Positions 1 through 8,523 of a stretch of DNA of 64,000 bases are shown here, piece after piece. The stretch lies in NCBI GenBank assembly GCA_023435645.1, contig JAEYRK010000026.1:8483-72482 (forward strand), given 5' to 3'. The notes under the pieces are model-generated. The model had not been told where the DNA came from, ran no database searches, and was given only the letters and a program-made list of their open reading frames with translations. Source of the stretch: Bacillota bacterium. GTDB lineage: Bacteria; Bacillota; Clostridia; Lachnospirales; Lachnospiraceae. The first letter of the stretch is position 1. Each line of letters begins with the position of its first letter. The position numbers were made by a program, and so were the translations under genes.

Positions 1-879
1 TGATTCGCTTTTACCTACCCCCTTTATTATCTTAGCCCTTAATAAAGTTTCACGTTCTATCGGTTTATGCACAGAGTTTGCTAATTCTTTCTTTTCTCTC
101 TCTTTATTTAGTCTCCATTGTGTGAGATGCTGCCTTATTTCGAACAGCATCTGCGTCATATCCTCTTCACTCACATTTTGCTTAAGAGATACTATAGCAA
201 ACAGCGTTTTATCATGTGCCAATTGTTCCTTTAACTGGTCGACCCACCCTTCGGGTAAGTCATACTCCCCCTCATAAATATTACTTAAGGCTACTCCTTT
301 TGACTTTAATATATAGATTGTCCCAGCCGCATGTCGTATAACTGCCAATCTTTTTTCACAAAAGGATGCTGGTAAGAAGCTAATTCGTTGCTCCAAGGTC
401 TGTGCAGAGGGCATATTAAAGATTACCTTGTCGCTACTTTTTAGTTTTATTGCAATTCCATGGGAAATATAGAATCTACAGGCGGTATTTATGATTTGCT
501 GTCTCTCATCACTATCCTTCTTCAATTTCCTATATTTATCCGGTAGATTAAAGAACATGTCAATGATACTGATATCTGTGCCTACCTCGCAGTTCAATTC
601 CCTATAATCATGCAAATGGCCAAACATACTATGATAATAATGTCCTTTATTGGAGCCTCTATGTTTGGAGATTACTTTTAGTTCACAGTGAGGATGTATT
701 AGTTGAAGGATCCCCTTCTGTGTGGCTGTGGGTATGTTAATGATTCCCTTTCCATTATCCCTGACACGAAGCACCGTAACTCCTCCATTTTCTACTTCTA
801 CTACGATTTCCGTAGCTGATTGAGTCAGAGATAATTCCAGTAAGTGCTGTAATAAATCCGATGGTCTTGATATCTCCAT
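1..879 (-). CDS. MutL-like GHKL-fold protein lacking ATPase residues (3' end beyond window)
   Basis: Reading from ATG at 879 gives an open frame to the left edge (293 codons, no stop), so the C-terminus is outside the window. A strong GAGGAGGT site precedes the ATG, and the stop of the upstream araC-type gene is 3 bp away, so the two genes are probably co-transcribed. The N-terminus aligns by eye with MutL: the RPS..LL start, then SATEIVVEVENGG and VLRVRDNGKGI (the GHKL DxGxG motif), later DISIIDMFFNLP matching the MutL DLFFNTPAR segment. What is missing is striking: where MutL has KELVEN, this protein has QHLLEL, so the catalytic Glu and Mg-binding Asn are absent, and the ATP lid with GFRGEAL is deleted. 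It is probably not an active ATPase. Function unknown; MutL ancestry is an inference from motifs. Confidence 0.7.
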   Translation of the reverse strand, partial: MEISRPSDLLQHLLELSLTQSATEIVVEVENGGVTVLRVRDNGKGIINIPTATQKGILQLIHPHCELKVISKHRGSNKGHYYHSMFGHLHDYRELNCEVGTDISIIDMFFNLPDKYRKLKKDSDERQQIINTACRFYISHGIAIKLKSSDKVIFNMPSAQTLEQRISFLPASFCEKRLAVIRHAAGTIYILKSKGVALSNIYEGEYDLPEGWVDQLKEQLAHDKTLFAIVSLKQNVSEEDMTQMLFEIRQHLTQWRLNKEREKKELANSVHKPIERETLLRAKIIKGVGKSES

Positions 880-881
880 GT

Positions 882-1805
882 CTATACCTCCTCATTTAAA
901 ATTGAAATTTCCTTAAAATAGAGTGGAGCCACACCAGTTTCCCGCTTAAATACGCGGCTAAAGGCATGGATGCTATCAAATCCAAGCTCAGCAGCCACCT
1001 CTGTTACCGAACAGTTATTAACAGAAAGCATATATTTTGCCTTATCCATTCGCAAACTTAAGTGAAACTGCATCGGTGTTAAGCCATAACAAAGTCGAAA
1101 CAATTTGCATAAGTGATTTCTACTAAATCCAACTTTTTTAACCAGTTCATCCATGTGCAGATTTTTATTAACATTCTTACTTATATATTGTTTGGCCACC
1201 TCCATGGCATCCGATGCATCCTTCGGTAGCTCCGGGTCGTCCGTATGATATAAGCTGCATTCTTCCATGATGTAAGCCAGAAAGCCTAACATATGTGCCT
1301 TCTGTCTCATTATACTATAAATGGTGGCTGATTCATCTTCCCCAATTATCGAAAAGAGAATTTGCTCAATTTTAAAAGTGTCTTGTAAGGTTATTTTATC
1401 TGGTATGTTCAATATTTCAGTGATATCTTCACGAGCAAGGCTAGAATCATCACCTGCATCTGACATCGACCATATAGGTATATAAACCTCCTCACTATCT
1501 TCCTGATAGAAAAAGTCAAAATGAATATGGGGCTGACGGAGCGCCGTATTACCAATACTTTGGATCGAATGAACAACAAGGGGTCGGATTAAGAACAAAT
1601 CCCCGGGACGGGCGGTATATTCTATCTTATCTATTGTTACAATTGCTTCTCCTTCCATAATATACAATAGTTCATAATCAAAAATAATACGATCTTTTAG
1701 GGACCAGTTAAGTGGCATTGTATGATCCCACGCACGTCTGATATACGGTGATAGACTATTAATAACTTCATATATCTCGATATCGCTTTTTGTTTTTATC
1801 TGCAC
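882..1805 (-). CDS. AraC-family transcriptional regulator with N-terminal cupin domain
   Basis: 307 residues. Residues about 30-105 form a cupin-like sensor region (MEGEAIVTIDKIEY, then ARPGDLFLIRPLVVHSI, the usual AraC_binding pattern). The last 100 residues hold two helix-turn-helix units: MDELVKKVGFSRNHLCKLFR and VTEVAAELGFDSIHAFSRVF. The family binds DNA as a dimer and usually responds to a sugar or other small ligand; the ligand cannot be read from the sequence. GAGGAAAG lies upstream of the ATG. The stop codon lies within the ribosome binding site of the MutL-like gene at 879, so the two are translationally linked and may act together. No sugar-metabolism genes are adjacent, so the target is unknown. 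Confidence 0.9.
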   Translation of the reverse strand: MQIKTKSDIEIYEVINSLSPYIRRAWDHTMPLNWSLKDRIIFDYELLYIMEGEAIVTIDKIEYTARPGDLFLIRPLVVHSIQSIGNTALRQPHIHFDFFYQEDSEEVYIPIWSMSDAGDDSSLAREDITEILNIPDKITLQDTFKIEQILFSIIGEDESATIYSIMRQKAHMLGFLAYIMEECSLYHTDDPELPKDASDAMEVAKQYISKNVNKNLHMDELVKKVGFSRNHLCKLFRLCYGLTPMQFHLSLRMDKAKYMLSVNNCSVTEVAAELGFDSIHAFSRVFKRETGVAPLYFKEISILNEEV

Positions 1806-2062
1806 GGTCTTTCCTCACTTTCTCTATCTAGCTGTCTGTCGCCTCTATCCTTTGGAGAAGAAGGGGTCCAATGTCTTTATAACGATCTTAATGGATCGGA
1901 TCTCAAAATTAAAAGCTGTCCTCCCATGTGAATTGCTGCGATACGTTTCATGCAAATTCCATCGCTAAATACGGCTCCCTTGATATGTTTTAATTTATTT
2001 TAACATAAATCCGACTCATTTGGGAGTAGTACAGGGATACTTTCCTTATGATATCGCTACAT

Positions 2063-2110
2063 GTGTCAAGTAAATGAGCACAATTGAAATTAAGCTCATT
2101 CACATGACAC
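2063..2110. repeat. Imperfect inverted repeat, possible insertion-sequence end relic
   Basis: Arms 2063-2079 and 2094-2110 are inverted copies matching at 15 of 17 positions (outer GTGTCA/TGACAC, inner AATGAGC/GCTCATT) around an AT-rich loop. No ORF is associated. The shape suits a transposon terminus or an operator; I cannot identify the family. The second hairpin follows directly at 2114. Confidence 0.5.
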
Positions 2111-2113
2111 AGC

Positions 2114-2160
2114 GCAAAAAAGAATCTCTGTTCCAAGAGATTCTTTTAAATATACTTTTA
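2114..2160. repeat. Dispersed hairpin repeat, copy A
   Basis: AAAGAATCTCT and AGAGATTCTTT form an 11-bp stem with a 6-base loop, followed on the minus strand by a T run, so it could terminate minus-strand transcripts. Nearly the same sequence, in the same orientation, recurs at 4738-4790 (copy B) downstream of lysS, differing at only about five positions over 48 bases. Confidence 0.7.
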
Positions 2161-2430
2161 TTCTGCATGGATACTGATGAATTAAGTCATAGATTTAAAG
2201 CCTTCTTTAATCTGTGCACCTACATAGATATGGAATAGACGATCAATGATTTAACCAAATAAGCTGAGATACTAAAAAACCACCTTCCTAGTAGATTTAT
2301 CCATATCTAATTCTCTCCAAGAGAGTGGTATTTATTAACAAGTTGCCAACCAATAGACAGCAGAGAGGCAATAACACTCAGGATTAACAACTACTTGTTG
2401 ATTTGGGAATGACTGTTGCAATACTGCTGA

Positions 2431-2565
2431 GAAGGAATATGGGAAGCCAAGAATGGAGAAAATTCAATTCAAAGAAAGCTGGCGGAAAAGCAAGCCGAAG
2501 TCAGAAAGCGAGAACATGAAAAGGAAACCTATCACCGTCCCGCAACTAGCAGAGGGGCACGATAA
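2431..2565 (+). pseudogene. Short open frame, probable gene remnant
   Basis: Between stops at 2428 and 2563 lies a 44-residue frame with protein-like composition (QRKLAEKQAEVRKREHEKET, then YHRPATSRGAR). It has no start codon with a ribosome binding site. It looks like the tail of a charged, helical protein left in a decayed region. The family is not recognised. The rest of 1806-2649 shows no convincing gene. Confidence 0.25.
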
Positions 2566-2649
2566 TCATATGAACTTTAAAGGAAAAAATAAAACAGCAC
2601 ATTATTGGAATATAAGTACTATTTGAGGGCATCGATCAGAAATGGTAAT

Positions 2650-2683
2650 TAGGTCGCCTGCTTGATTTTTAGCAGACGACCTA
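2650..2683 (-). terminator. Hairpin downstream of anti-sigma-like gene
   Basis: TAGGTCGCCTGCT pairs with AGCAGACGACCTA (one mismatch) around an 8-base loop, just after the stop of the minus-strand gene at 2697. The T tract on the minus strand is weak, so efficiency is uncertain. Confidence 0.55.
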
Positions 2684-2696
2684 GGAGATTCTGTTA

Positions 2697-3863
2697 TTAT
2701 GACATTAGACTTACCAACATATTCCATACGATATCAGAATCTCTGCTGTATATCTTAATCATATATCCATTAAGCATAAAGGAAATCTTACCATCTGTGT
2801 TCAGTAAATCTTTTACCTGTTGCTCGGAAAGACTCGAAAGTTCTCCTAAGGATGCCTGTAAGTCATAGTAATCTGGTTCGGTGGTGATGCACCAATGAAT
2901 TTCAGTCCATCCATCTTGGAATAGGTATTCACCGCTATCAATGAGATCTTGAGTTATTCCATTATAATAGTGACCTTCGTAATCAAGAGGCTTTCCATCT
3001 TTGAATAGTAGATGGTTTTCTCCAAGAAGGTACCCATAATCTTCAAAATGAGGAAGTACGTTTGAAAAGACTTCTGGATGTTCATTGATGGTAGATGAAG
3101 TTATTTCTGAGCCTTTTTCTATTGCAAAATTTTCAAAATTAATAGGATGTTCCCATAACCAATCCAGTAGTTTCGTCATGGATTCATAACTGTCATAGCC
3201 TGATCCGGAAATCTGATACCATCCTGTTGAATTTTGGAAGGTAATAGTCTTGTAGCTGTTTTTACTTCCCTCTGCAACTATTTTAATACCGTCCCTTTCA
3301 GTAACAGTTACTGCAGGAGGAACAATGTTTCCATCTTCATCAATTTCAACAGCTATGCAATCTTGAATCTGCTTTACTTCCTGTGTACCAGCGACAATAC
3401 TTAAGTTACTGTAAGTATCACCTTGCTGATGCCAAGAGAAGGTAACGCTGTAAATACTATTATCATTATTATATTTTGCAATACAGTTGAACAATGGATG
3501 GTCGGGAAGAGCAGGGATTATTTGGCTATTTTCCATATTCTTTCGATAATCAGAAAAATACCTTTCAGCAGAAAATTCAATAGCACTGCTATCAATGCTG
3601 CTTGATGTGTTGATACCAGAGTTCTTATCATTATATCTAAAGTAGTCTGATGGTTGAAATGCAGAATCCCAAGTTAAGACGGGTGCTTTGGAATTTTGTT
3701 GATTGTTCATAAATACAGTTGTACCACCTAATATCAGGCACAGACATGCAGCAATAGCTCCCCATTTGATCCAGTGATTTCTTTTCATTGGGGGTGCATC
3801 AGCTGCCTCAATCAAATCATGATTTATTAGTTCCATTTTATCTAAAAATTCGTCGCCTCTCAT
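2697..3863 (-). CDS. Membrane-anchored anti-sigma-like regulator
   Basis: 388 residues. The start ATG overlaps the stop of the sigma gene (ATGA, 4 bp), the usual arrangement of an ECF sigma factor and its regulator. About 30 cytosolic residues including a basic stretch (MKRNHWIKW) are followed by one membrane helix at about 33-50 (GAIAACLCLILGGTTVFM), then an extracytoplasmic domain of about 335 residues. The outer domain resembles no enzyme I know; it may sense something outside and release the sigma factor. The cytosolic segment is too short for a classical zinc anti-sigma domain and no HxxxCxxC is seen. Role inferred mainly from operon structure and topology. Confidence 0.65.
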   Translation of the reverse strand: MRGDEFLDKMELINHDLIEAADAPPMKRNHWIKWGAIAACLCLILGGTTVFMNNQQNSKAPVLTWDSAFQPSDYFRYNDKNSGINTSSSIDSSAIEFSAERYFSDYRKNMENSQIIPALPDHPLFNCIAKYNNDNSIYSVTFSWHQQGDTYSNLSIVAGTQEVKQIQDCIAVEIDEDGNIVPPAVTVTERDGIKIVAEGSKNSYKTITFQNSTGWYQISGSGYDSYESMTKLLDWLWEHPINFENFAIEKGSEITSSTINEHPEVFSNVLPHFEDYGYLLGENHLLFKDGKPLDYEGHYYNGITQDLIDSGEYLFQDGWTEIHWCITTEPDYYDLQASLGELSSLSEQQVKDLLNTDGKISFMLNGYMIKIYSRDSDIVWNMLVSLMS

Positions 3864-4429
3864 AATGTGTAACCCTCCTTTTCAAGTAAATTTCGAAGGT
3901 CATTCCGACTACGGAAGAGTGTGGTCTTAACCTTGCTTTCTGAATAACCAAATCGTTTAGAGATGTCTGTAATGGAATCTAAGTACCAATAGCGCCTTAT
4001 AAAGATGTTGCGTTTTTCTATGCTCAAAGATGCAAGAAACTGGTTGATTATATCAGCAAAGAACATATCGTCAATTTTACATTCGACATCATTAGGAGCA
4101 GGAATACATTGTTCCATTTCAGCACTCAACTCACTAATGTATGCGGAACGCTTTAAGCGACTGCGTGTACGACAACAATCCAAAGAAATATGACGTGTGA
4201 TTCGAGCTAAGAATGCATATAAGTATTCTTTTGGACTGTGTGGTGGTATAGATTCCCAGGCTTTCATGTAGGTATCATTTTCGCATTCCTCTGCAGTTTG
4301 TACATCTTGAACAATGCCATATGATATGGATCGTAAGCGCTTCCCATATTTTTCAGATGTATATTGAAGTGCAGATTCATCTCTATTAAAAAATAGGTCA
4401 ACAATTTTAAAATCCTCCAAAGCAGTCAC
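3860..4429 (-). CDS. ECF-type RNA polymerase sigma factor
   Basis: 189 residues with the sigma-70 family layout. Region 2 covers about 10-75 (AEECENDTYMKAWESIP is the region 2 end) and region 4 about 125-185 (a YWYLDSITDISKRFGYSE helix-turn-helix followed by VKTTLFRSRNDL). It directs RNA polymerase to a specific promoter set. The GTG at 4429 is almost touching its AGAAGG site; a TTG at 4420 with AGGGGG eight bases upstream is an equally good start and would remove three residues. Translationally coupled to the membrane regulator downstream. The regulon is not known. Confidence 0.85.
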   Translation of the reverse strand: MTALEDFKIVDLFFNRDESALQYTSEKYGKRLRSISYGIVQDVQTAEECENDTYMKAWESIPPHSPKEYLYAFLARITRHISLDCCRTRSRLKRSAYISELSAEMEQCIPAPNDVECKIDDMFFADIINQFLASLSIEKRNIFIRRYWYLDSITDISKRFGYSESKVKTTLFRSRNDLRNLLEKEGYTL

Positions 4430-4600
4430 CCCCTTCTATCATATTGAAAGTCCTTTCACCCTTATAAGCGACATATAAAGGGGATAGGTTACACATTTAA
4501 AATAATTTTATAATCATTATAGCATTAAGTTGATTGTAAAAAAATATAAACAAGACGTTCTTTTGGATGTCATCAGTGCATTTACCCAGTTCTGCATTTC

Positions 4601-4771
4601 TTAATTAAGATATAACCTTGCATAATCAAGTGGATTATCAATCGCAAGAGCATCTAACATCCTCTGTGCGTTTGGTGTGGTAATCAGATTTTTAAGTCTC
4701 CTACCATTGGTTCTTCTTGTTTTTATCTGTTTTTTCAACAAAAAAGAATCCCCTGTTTCCAAGAGATCCTT
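4601..4771 (-). pseudogene. Short reading-frame remnant downstream of lysS
   Basis: A minus-strand frame of 56 residues lies between stops, ending at TAA 4601-4603. The part from about 4741 down looks protein-like (KKQIKTRRTNGRRLKNLITT, then a tail DNPLDYARLYLN). It has no convincing start, and its upstream part is the hairpin of repeat copy B. It may be the C-terminal scrap of a lost accessory gene; family not recognised. The rest of 4430-4872 shows no gene; TTGGTCGTAA occurs twice near 4791-4810. Confidence 0.25.
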
Positions 4772-4790
4772 TCAAATATACTTTATTATT
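4738..4790. repeat. Dispersed hairpin repeat, copy B (possible lysS terminator)
   Basis: Second copy of the element at 2114-2160, same orientation. Read on the minus strand it is a stem (AAGGATC with GATTCTT, G-T allowed) followed by six T residues, about 100 bp after the lysS stop, so it may serve as the lysS terminator. Together with copy A it brackets the sigma/anti-sigma pair. Confidence 0.65.
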
Positions 4791-4872
4791 TGGTCGTAAG
4801 TTGGTCGTAAATCCTGACCATTATTTTCTTAAACTCGCAATAAACAGCGTATTACTGCGTAATCCGCGAGGT

Positions 4873-6372
4873 TTACTTCTCTAAGCTCTTCATCGTCGGG
4901 AATAATAATACATCCCTGATTGCCTGGGAATCGGTTAAGAGCATGATCAGACGGTCGATGCCAATACCGATGCCACCTGTCGGAGGCATACCATATTCCA
5001 GTGCTGTGAGGAAATCCTCATCCAGCTGATTTGCTTCCTCGTCACCTGCTGCCCGGAGAGCCTCTTGGGCTTCAAAACGTCCTCTTTGATCCAGCGGATC
5101 GTTAAGCTCTGAGAAGGCATTGGCCATCTCCCTGCCGTAAATAAACAGCTCAAAACGCTCCGTATAATCCGGATCGTCCGGCTTCCTGCTTGCCAGCGGT
5201 GAGATTTCTACGGGATGGTCCGTGATAAAGGTGGGCTGTATCAGGTTATCCTCTACATATTTCTCAAAGAACAGATTTATGATATCGCCCTTCTTATGTC
5301 TTGCTTCAAAGGCTATGTGATGTTCCTTCGCCAGGGCCTTTGCTGAGGCCTCGTCCTTGATTTGGCTTAAATCTACATTGCCATATTTCTTAATGGAATC
5401 CACCATCGTAAGCCTTTCAAAGGGCTTGGAGAGGTCGATTTCCACCCCATTATAGGTAATCGTAGTGGTACCTAGCACCTTATCTGCAACCGTACGGAAC
5501 AAGTCCTCCACCAGGTCCATCATACCGTAATAATCCGTATAGGCCTGATAAAGCTCTAATAGTGTAAACTCAGGATTATGTCTTACGGATAGGCCCTCAT
5601 TTCGGAATACCCTGCCGATTTCATAAACACGCTCCAGACCTCCGACAATCAATCTCTTAAGATATAGCTCTAAGGATATCCTTAAGTGAATGTCTTCATC
5701 CAGTGCATTATGGTGGGTATTGAACGGTCTTGCCGCAGCACCGCCCGCATTCGGTACAAGTACGGGTGTCTCTACCTCTAGGAAATGCTTGCTATCCAAA
5801 TAATTACGGATTTCTCTGATGATTAGGGAACGCTTAATGAAGGTATCCCGAACCTCAGGATTAACGATGAGATCCACATACCTTTGTCTGTATCTCGTAT
5901 CCGTATCCTTCAATCCATGGAATTTCTCAGGTAAAATCTGGAGGCTCTTAGTCAACAGGACTATCTTTTCTACCTTAATGGATATCTCACCGGAATGAGT
6001 CTTAAATACTTCACCCTCTAGTCCTACAATATCACCAAGATCATACTTCTTAAATTCTGTATAGGGCTCCTCACCAATTTCGTCTCTCTTCACATATGCC
6101 TGGATATCTCCACCCAGATCCCTGATATTACAAAAGGATGCCTTACCCATAACTCTCTTTGACATCATACGTCCCGCTATGGATACCTTCTTGCCCTCCA
6201 TACTCTCGAACTGATTGATAATCTCATTGGAATGATGGGTCACATCATATTTCATGATCTGAAAGGGATCCTTCCCATTTGCTTGGAGCTCTGCGAGCTT
6301 AGCCCGCCTTACCTTCAGCAGTTCGCTGATATCTTCCTGTTCAGCTTGTACTGGTACTCTTTCGTCAGCCAT
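4873..6372 (-). CDS. lysS: Lysyl-tRNA synthetase, class II
   Basis: 499 residues, normal bacterial length. It charges tRNA-Lys with lysine using ATP. The N-terminal OB-fold anticodon domain covers about 55-165 ([20 protein letters not shown]). Class II motifs follow: motif 2 around [18 protein letters not shown] and motif 3 [17 protein letters not shown] near the C-terminus. The ATG has GAGGTGAAG upstream. It lies 60 bp downstream of greA on the same strand and is probably transcribed from the strong promoter before greA. Nothing unusual in catalytic motifs. Confidence 0.98.
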   Translation of the reverse strand: MADERVPVQAEQEDISELLKVRRAKLAELQANGKDPFQIMKYDVTHHSNEIINQFESMEGKKVSIAGRMMSKRVMGKASFCNIRDLGGDIQAYVKRDEIGEEPYTEFKKYDLGDIVGLEGEVFKTHSGEISIKVEKIVLLTKSLQILPEKFHGLKDTDTRYRQRYVDLIVNPEVRDTFIKRSLIIREIRNYLDSKHFLEVETPVLVPNAGGAAARPFNTHHNALDEDIHLRISLELYLKRLIVGGLERVYEIGRVFRNEGLSVRHNPEFTLLELYQAYTDYYGMMDLVEDLFRTVADKVLGTTTITYNGVEIDLSKPFERLTMVDSIKKYGNVDLSQIKDEASAKALAKEHHIAFEARHKKGDIINLFFEKYVEDNLIQPTFITDHPVEISPLASRKPDDPDYTERFELFIYGREMANAFSELNDPLDQRGRFEAQEALRAAGDEEANQLDEDFLTALEYGMPPTGGIGIGIDRLIMLLTDSQAIRDVLLFPTMKSLEK

Positions 6373-6432
6373 AGTCCTTCACCTCTTATCGCATACTGAT
6401 ACGATTTTACCTTTTGAATCCTCCCGGTAAAA

Positions 6433-6915
6433 TTAGTTTGATTTCTGTATCTCTAGTATCTCATATTGAATGATTCCGGTATGAGTTGTTACGTCTACAA
6501 CATCCCCAACATGTCTGCCGAGTAATGCCATACCTAAGGGGGATTCATTGGAAATCTTACCCTTTAAGCTGTTTGCCTCGGTTGAACCCACAATTTTGTA
6601 TTCCAGTTCTTCCTTGAATTCCATGTCAAAAATTTTGACCTTACAGCCTATATTAATTACATTAACATCTACTTCATCCTCGACAACCACTTCGGCATTC
6701 TTTAAGATTTTGTCGATCTCTTCAATTCTGGCTTCAACATCCCGCTGCTCATCCTTCGCAGCATCGTATTCAGCATTCTCAGAAAGATCCCCCTGCTCTC
6801 TGGCTTCCTTAATCTTCTGGGCAACCTCTTTTCTCTTATAAACCTTAAGGTCATGAAGCTCCTCTTCCAGTTGTCTTAAGCCCGCATAAGTCAATATGTT
6901 TTTCTTTTCTACCAT
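6433..6915 (-). CDS. greA: Transcription elongation factor GreA
   Basis: 160 residues from ATG 6915, which has AGGAAGGTG upstream; a longer in-frame extension to 7119 has no ribosome site and contains the promoter. GreA rescues backtracked RNA polymerase by stimulating transcript cleavage. The N-terminal coiled coil (LRQLEEELHDLKVYKRKEVA, then AREQGDLSENAEYDAAKDEQ) carries the conserved acidic tip DLSENAEYDAA. The C-terminal FKBP-like domain follows (NESPLGMALLGRHVGD). Upstream gene of the greA-lysS unit. Confidence 0.97.
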   Translation of the reverse strand: MVEKKNILTYAGLRQLEEELHDLKVYKRKEVAQKIKEAREQGDLSENAEYDAAKDEQRDVEARIEEIDKILKNAEVVVEDEVDVNVINIGCKVKIFDMEFKEELEYKIVGSTEANSLKGKISNESPLGMALLGRHVGDVVDVTTHTGIIQYEILEIQKSN

Positions 6916-6966
6916 ATAAAACACCTTCCTCCATATTGCTTTTTTATCATACAATACATTCAACGT

Positions 6967-6995
6967 ATTATATCGTATCAGTAGTGTCTTGTCAA
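6967..6995 (-). promoter_or_regulatory. Consensus sigma-A promoter of greA-lysS
   Basis: On the minus strand TTGACA (6990-6995), a 17-bp spacer and TATAAT (6967-6972) match the consensus at all 12 positions. Transcription would start near 6960, about 45 bases before the greA ATG. Confidence 0.85.
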
Positions 6996-6998
6996 CAT

Positions 6999-7080
6999 TA
7001 CAATCATCCCATGGATAAGGCAGACAACCATCATGGACAACAATCATCCCATCGATATGGCAGACTGTCATCCCCATGCT
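6999..7080. repeat. Imperfect direct repeat upstream of the greA promoter
   Basis: The phrase ACAATCATCCCAT followed by a similar GATA..GGCAGAC tail occurs twice, about 41 bp apart, just upstream of the -35 box. A partial third CATCCC follows. Possibly a regulator site or simple duplication; no coding sense is evident. Confidence 0.4.
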
Positions 7081-7090
7081 CGGGCAGAAA

Positions 7091-7114
7091 GCTCCAGCAA
7101 TAAAAGATGCTGGA
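7091..7114. terminator. Hairpin between lysA and greA
   Basis: CTCCAGCA and TGCTGGAG form a perfect 8-bp stem with an 8-base loop, 120 bp downstream of the lysA stop. There is no clear T run, so it may be a weak terminator for the PHP-lysA transcript. Confidence 0.4.
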
Positions 7115-7236
7115 GGCATTCCTACCTATGATATATCTTCATTGAAACCATGTACATTGTGAATTTACTGCTCGAAAGTTACCTTATATCTTATCTTGAA
7201 AGCTGATAAAATATTCTATTCATTTATGAATAAATG

Positions 7237-8508
7237 CTAATCAAGTCCTTTGCATTTACTTAAAATATCACTAAAATCAAAGGTGGCAAAATAATCCTTC
7301 GGTGTCTCTGCGCGGCGGATCAACTGGACAGAACCATCCTCCTTAAGCAGAATCTCTGCAGACCTAAGCTTACCATTATAGTTATAGCCCATTGCAAAAC
7401 CATGGGCACCGGTATCATGGATGACCAGCAGATCTCCAAGGTCTATCTTCGGAAGCATCCGGTCGATGGCAAACTTATCATTATTCTCACAGAGGGAACC
7501 GGTGATATCATACGTTTGGTCACAGGGAGCCTCCTCCTTACCCATTACTGTAATATGATGATAGGCTCCGTACATGGCAGGTCTCATCAGATTCACAGCA
7601 CTGGCATCCAGACCAATGTATTCCTTATAAATATGCTTCTCATGGAGCGCAGTTGCCACCAGATGCCCGTAGGGTGCCAGCATATAACGGCCCAGCTCGG
7701 TATATAATGCAACCTCCCCCATTCCTGCAGGAAGGAGAATTTTCTCATACGCAAGTCTGACTCCCTCACCGATTGCCATGATATCATTCGGCTCCTGATC
7801 CGGCTTGTAGGGTATTCCTACCCCACCGGATAGGTTGATGAACTTTATCTCCACTCCGGTTTTATCCCGAAGCTCTACTGCCAATTCAAATAAAATTCCC
7901 GCCAGGGTTGGATAATATTCATTGGAGATGGTATTGCTGGCAAGGAAGGAGTGGATACCGAAATATTTCGCTCCCTTTTCCTTCAATCTCAGAAAGCCGT
8001 CAATCATCTGCTCCTTCGTTAAGCCATATTTGGCATCACCGGGATGATCCATGATTCCGTTGGCTGTTTTAAAGACACCACCGGGATTATATCTGCAGCA
8101 GATCAGCTCCGGAATCCCCACTGTTTTCTCCAGGAAATCAATGTGGGTATAATCATCCAAATTAATGATAGCATTGAGGCTTCTTGCCTTCACAAATTCC
8201 TCAGCCGGAGTTGCATTTGAGGAAAACATAATATCATTACCAAAGAAGCCAAGAGCCTCCGACATCATCAGCTCCGTCAAGGAGGAGCAATCTACACCAC
8301 AGCCCTCTTCCTTAAGTATATTAAGAATAAAAGGATTCGGTGTTGCTTTCACTGCAAAATATTCCTTAAAGCCCTTATTCCAGGCAAAGGCTTTGTGCAG
8401 CCTTCTGGCATTTTCACGGATTCCCTTTTCATCATAAATATGGAAGGGGGTTGGATACTGTTTCGTTATTTCTTTTAGCTGCTCCAAGGTAACAAACGGT
8501 TTCTTCAT
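7237..8508 (-). CDS. lysA: Diaminopimelate decarboxylase
   Basis: 423 residues. It decarboxylates meso-diaminopimelate to L-lysine, the last step of lysine synthesis, with pyridoxal phosphate. The fold-III PLP-binding lysine is K54 in YFAVKATPN. The Gly-rich phosphate region is INLSGGVGIPY, and the C-terminal catalytic segment with Cys is ITGSLCENNDKFAIDR. The protein reads most like the clostridial LysA branch (PFHIYDEKGIRENARRL start). AAGGAGGCC precedes the ATG. The PHP-domain gene ends 15 bp upstream, so the two form an operon behind the leader at 9211-9400. Confidence 0.95.
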   Translation of the reverse strand: MKKPFVTLEQLKEITKQYPTPFHIYDEKGIRENARRLHKAFAWNKGFKEYFAVKATPNPFILNILKEEGCGVDCSSLTELMMSEALGFFGNDIMFSSNATPAEEFVKARSLNAIINLDDYTHIDFLEKTVGIPELICCRYNPGGVFKTANGIMDHPGDAKYGLTKEQMIDGFLRLKEKGAKYFGIHSFLASNTISNEYYPTLAGILFELAVELRDKTGVEIKFINLSGGVGIPYKPDQEPNDIMAIGEGVRLAYEKILLPAGMGEVALYTELGRYMLAPYGHLVATALHEKHIYKEYIGLDASAVNLMRPAMYGAYHHITVMGKEEAPCDQTYDITGSLCENNDKFAIDRMLPKIDLGDLLVIHDTGAHGFAMGYNYNGKLRSAEILLKEDGSVQLIRRAETPKDYFATFDFSDILSKCKGLD

Positions 8509-8523
8509 AAGGCCTCCTTTGAT

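Noticed and set aside
6916..7119. N-terminal extension of greA
   Set aside because: It has no ribosome site, contains the consensus promoter and direct repeats, and GreA homologues start at the ATG at 6915.
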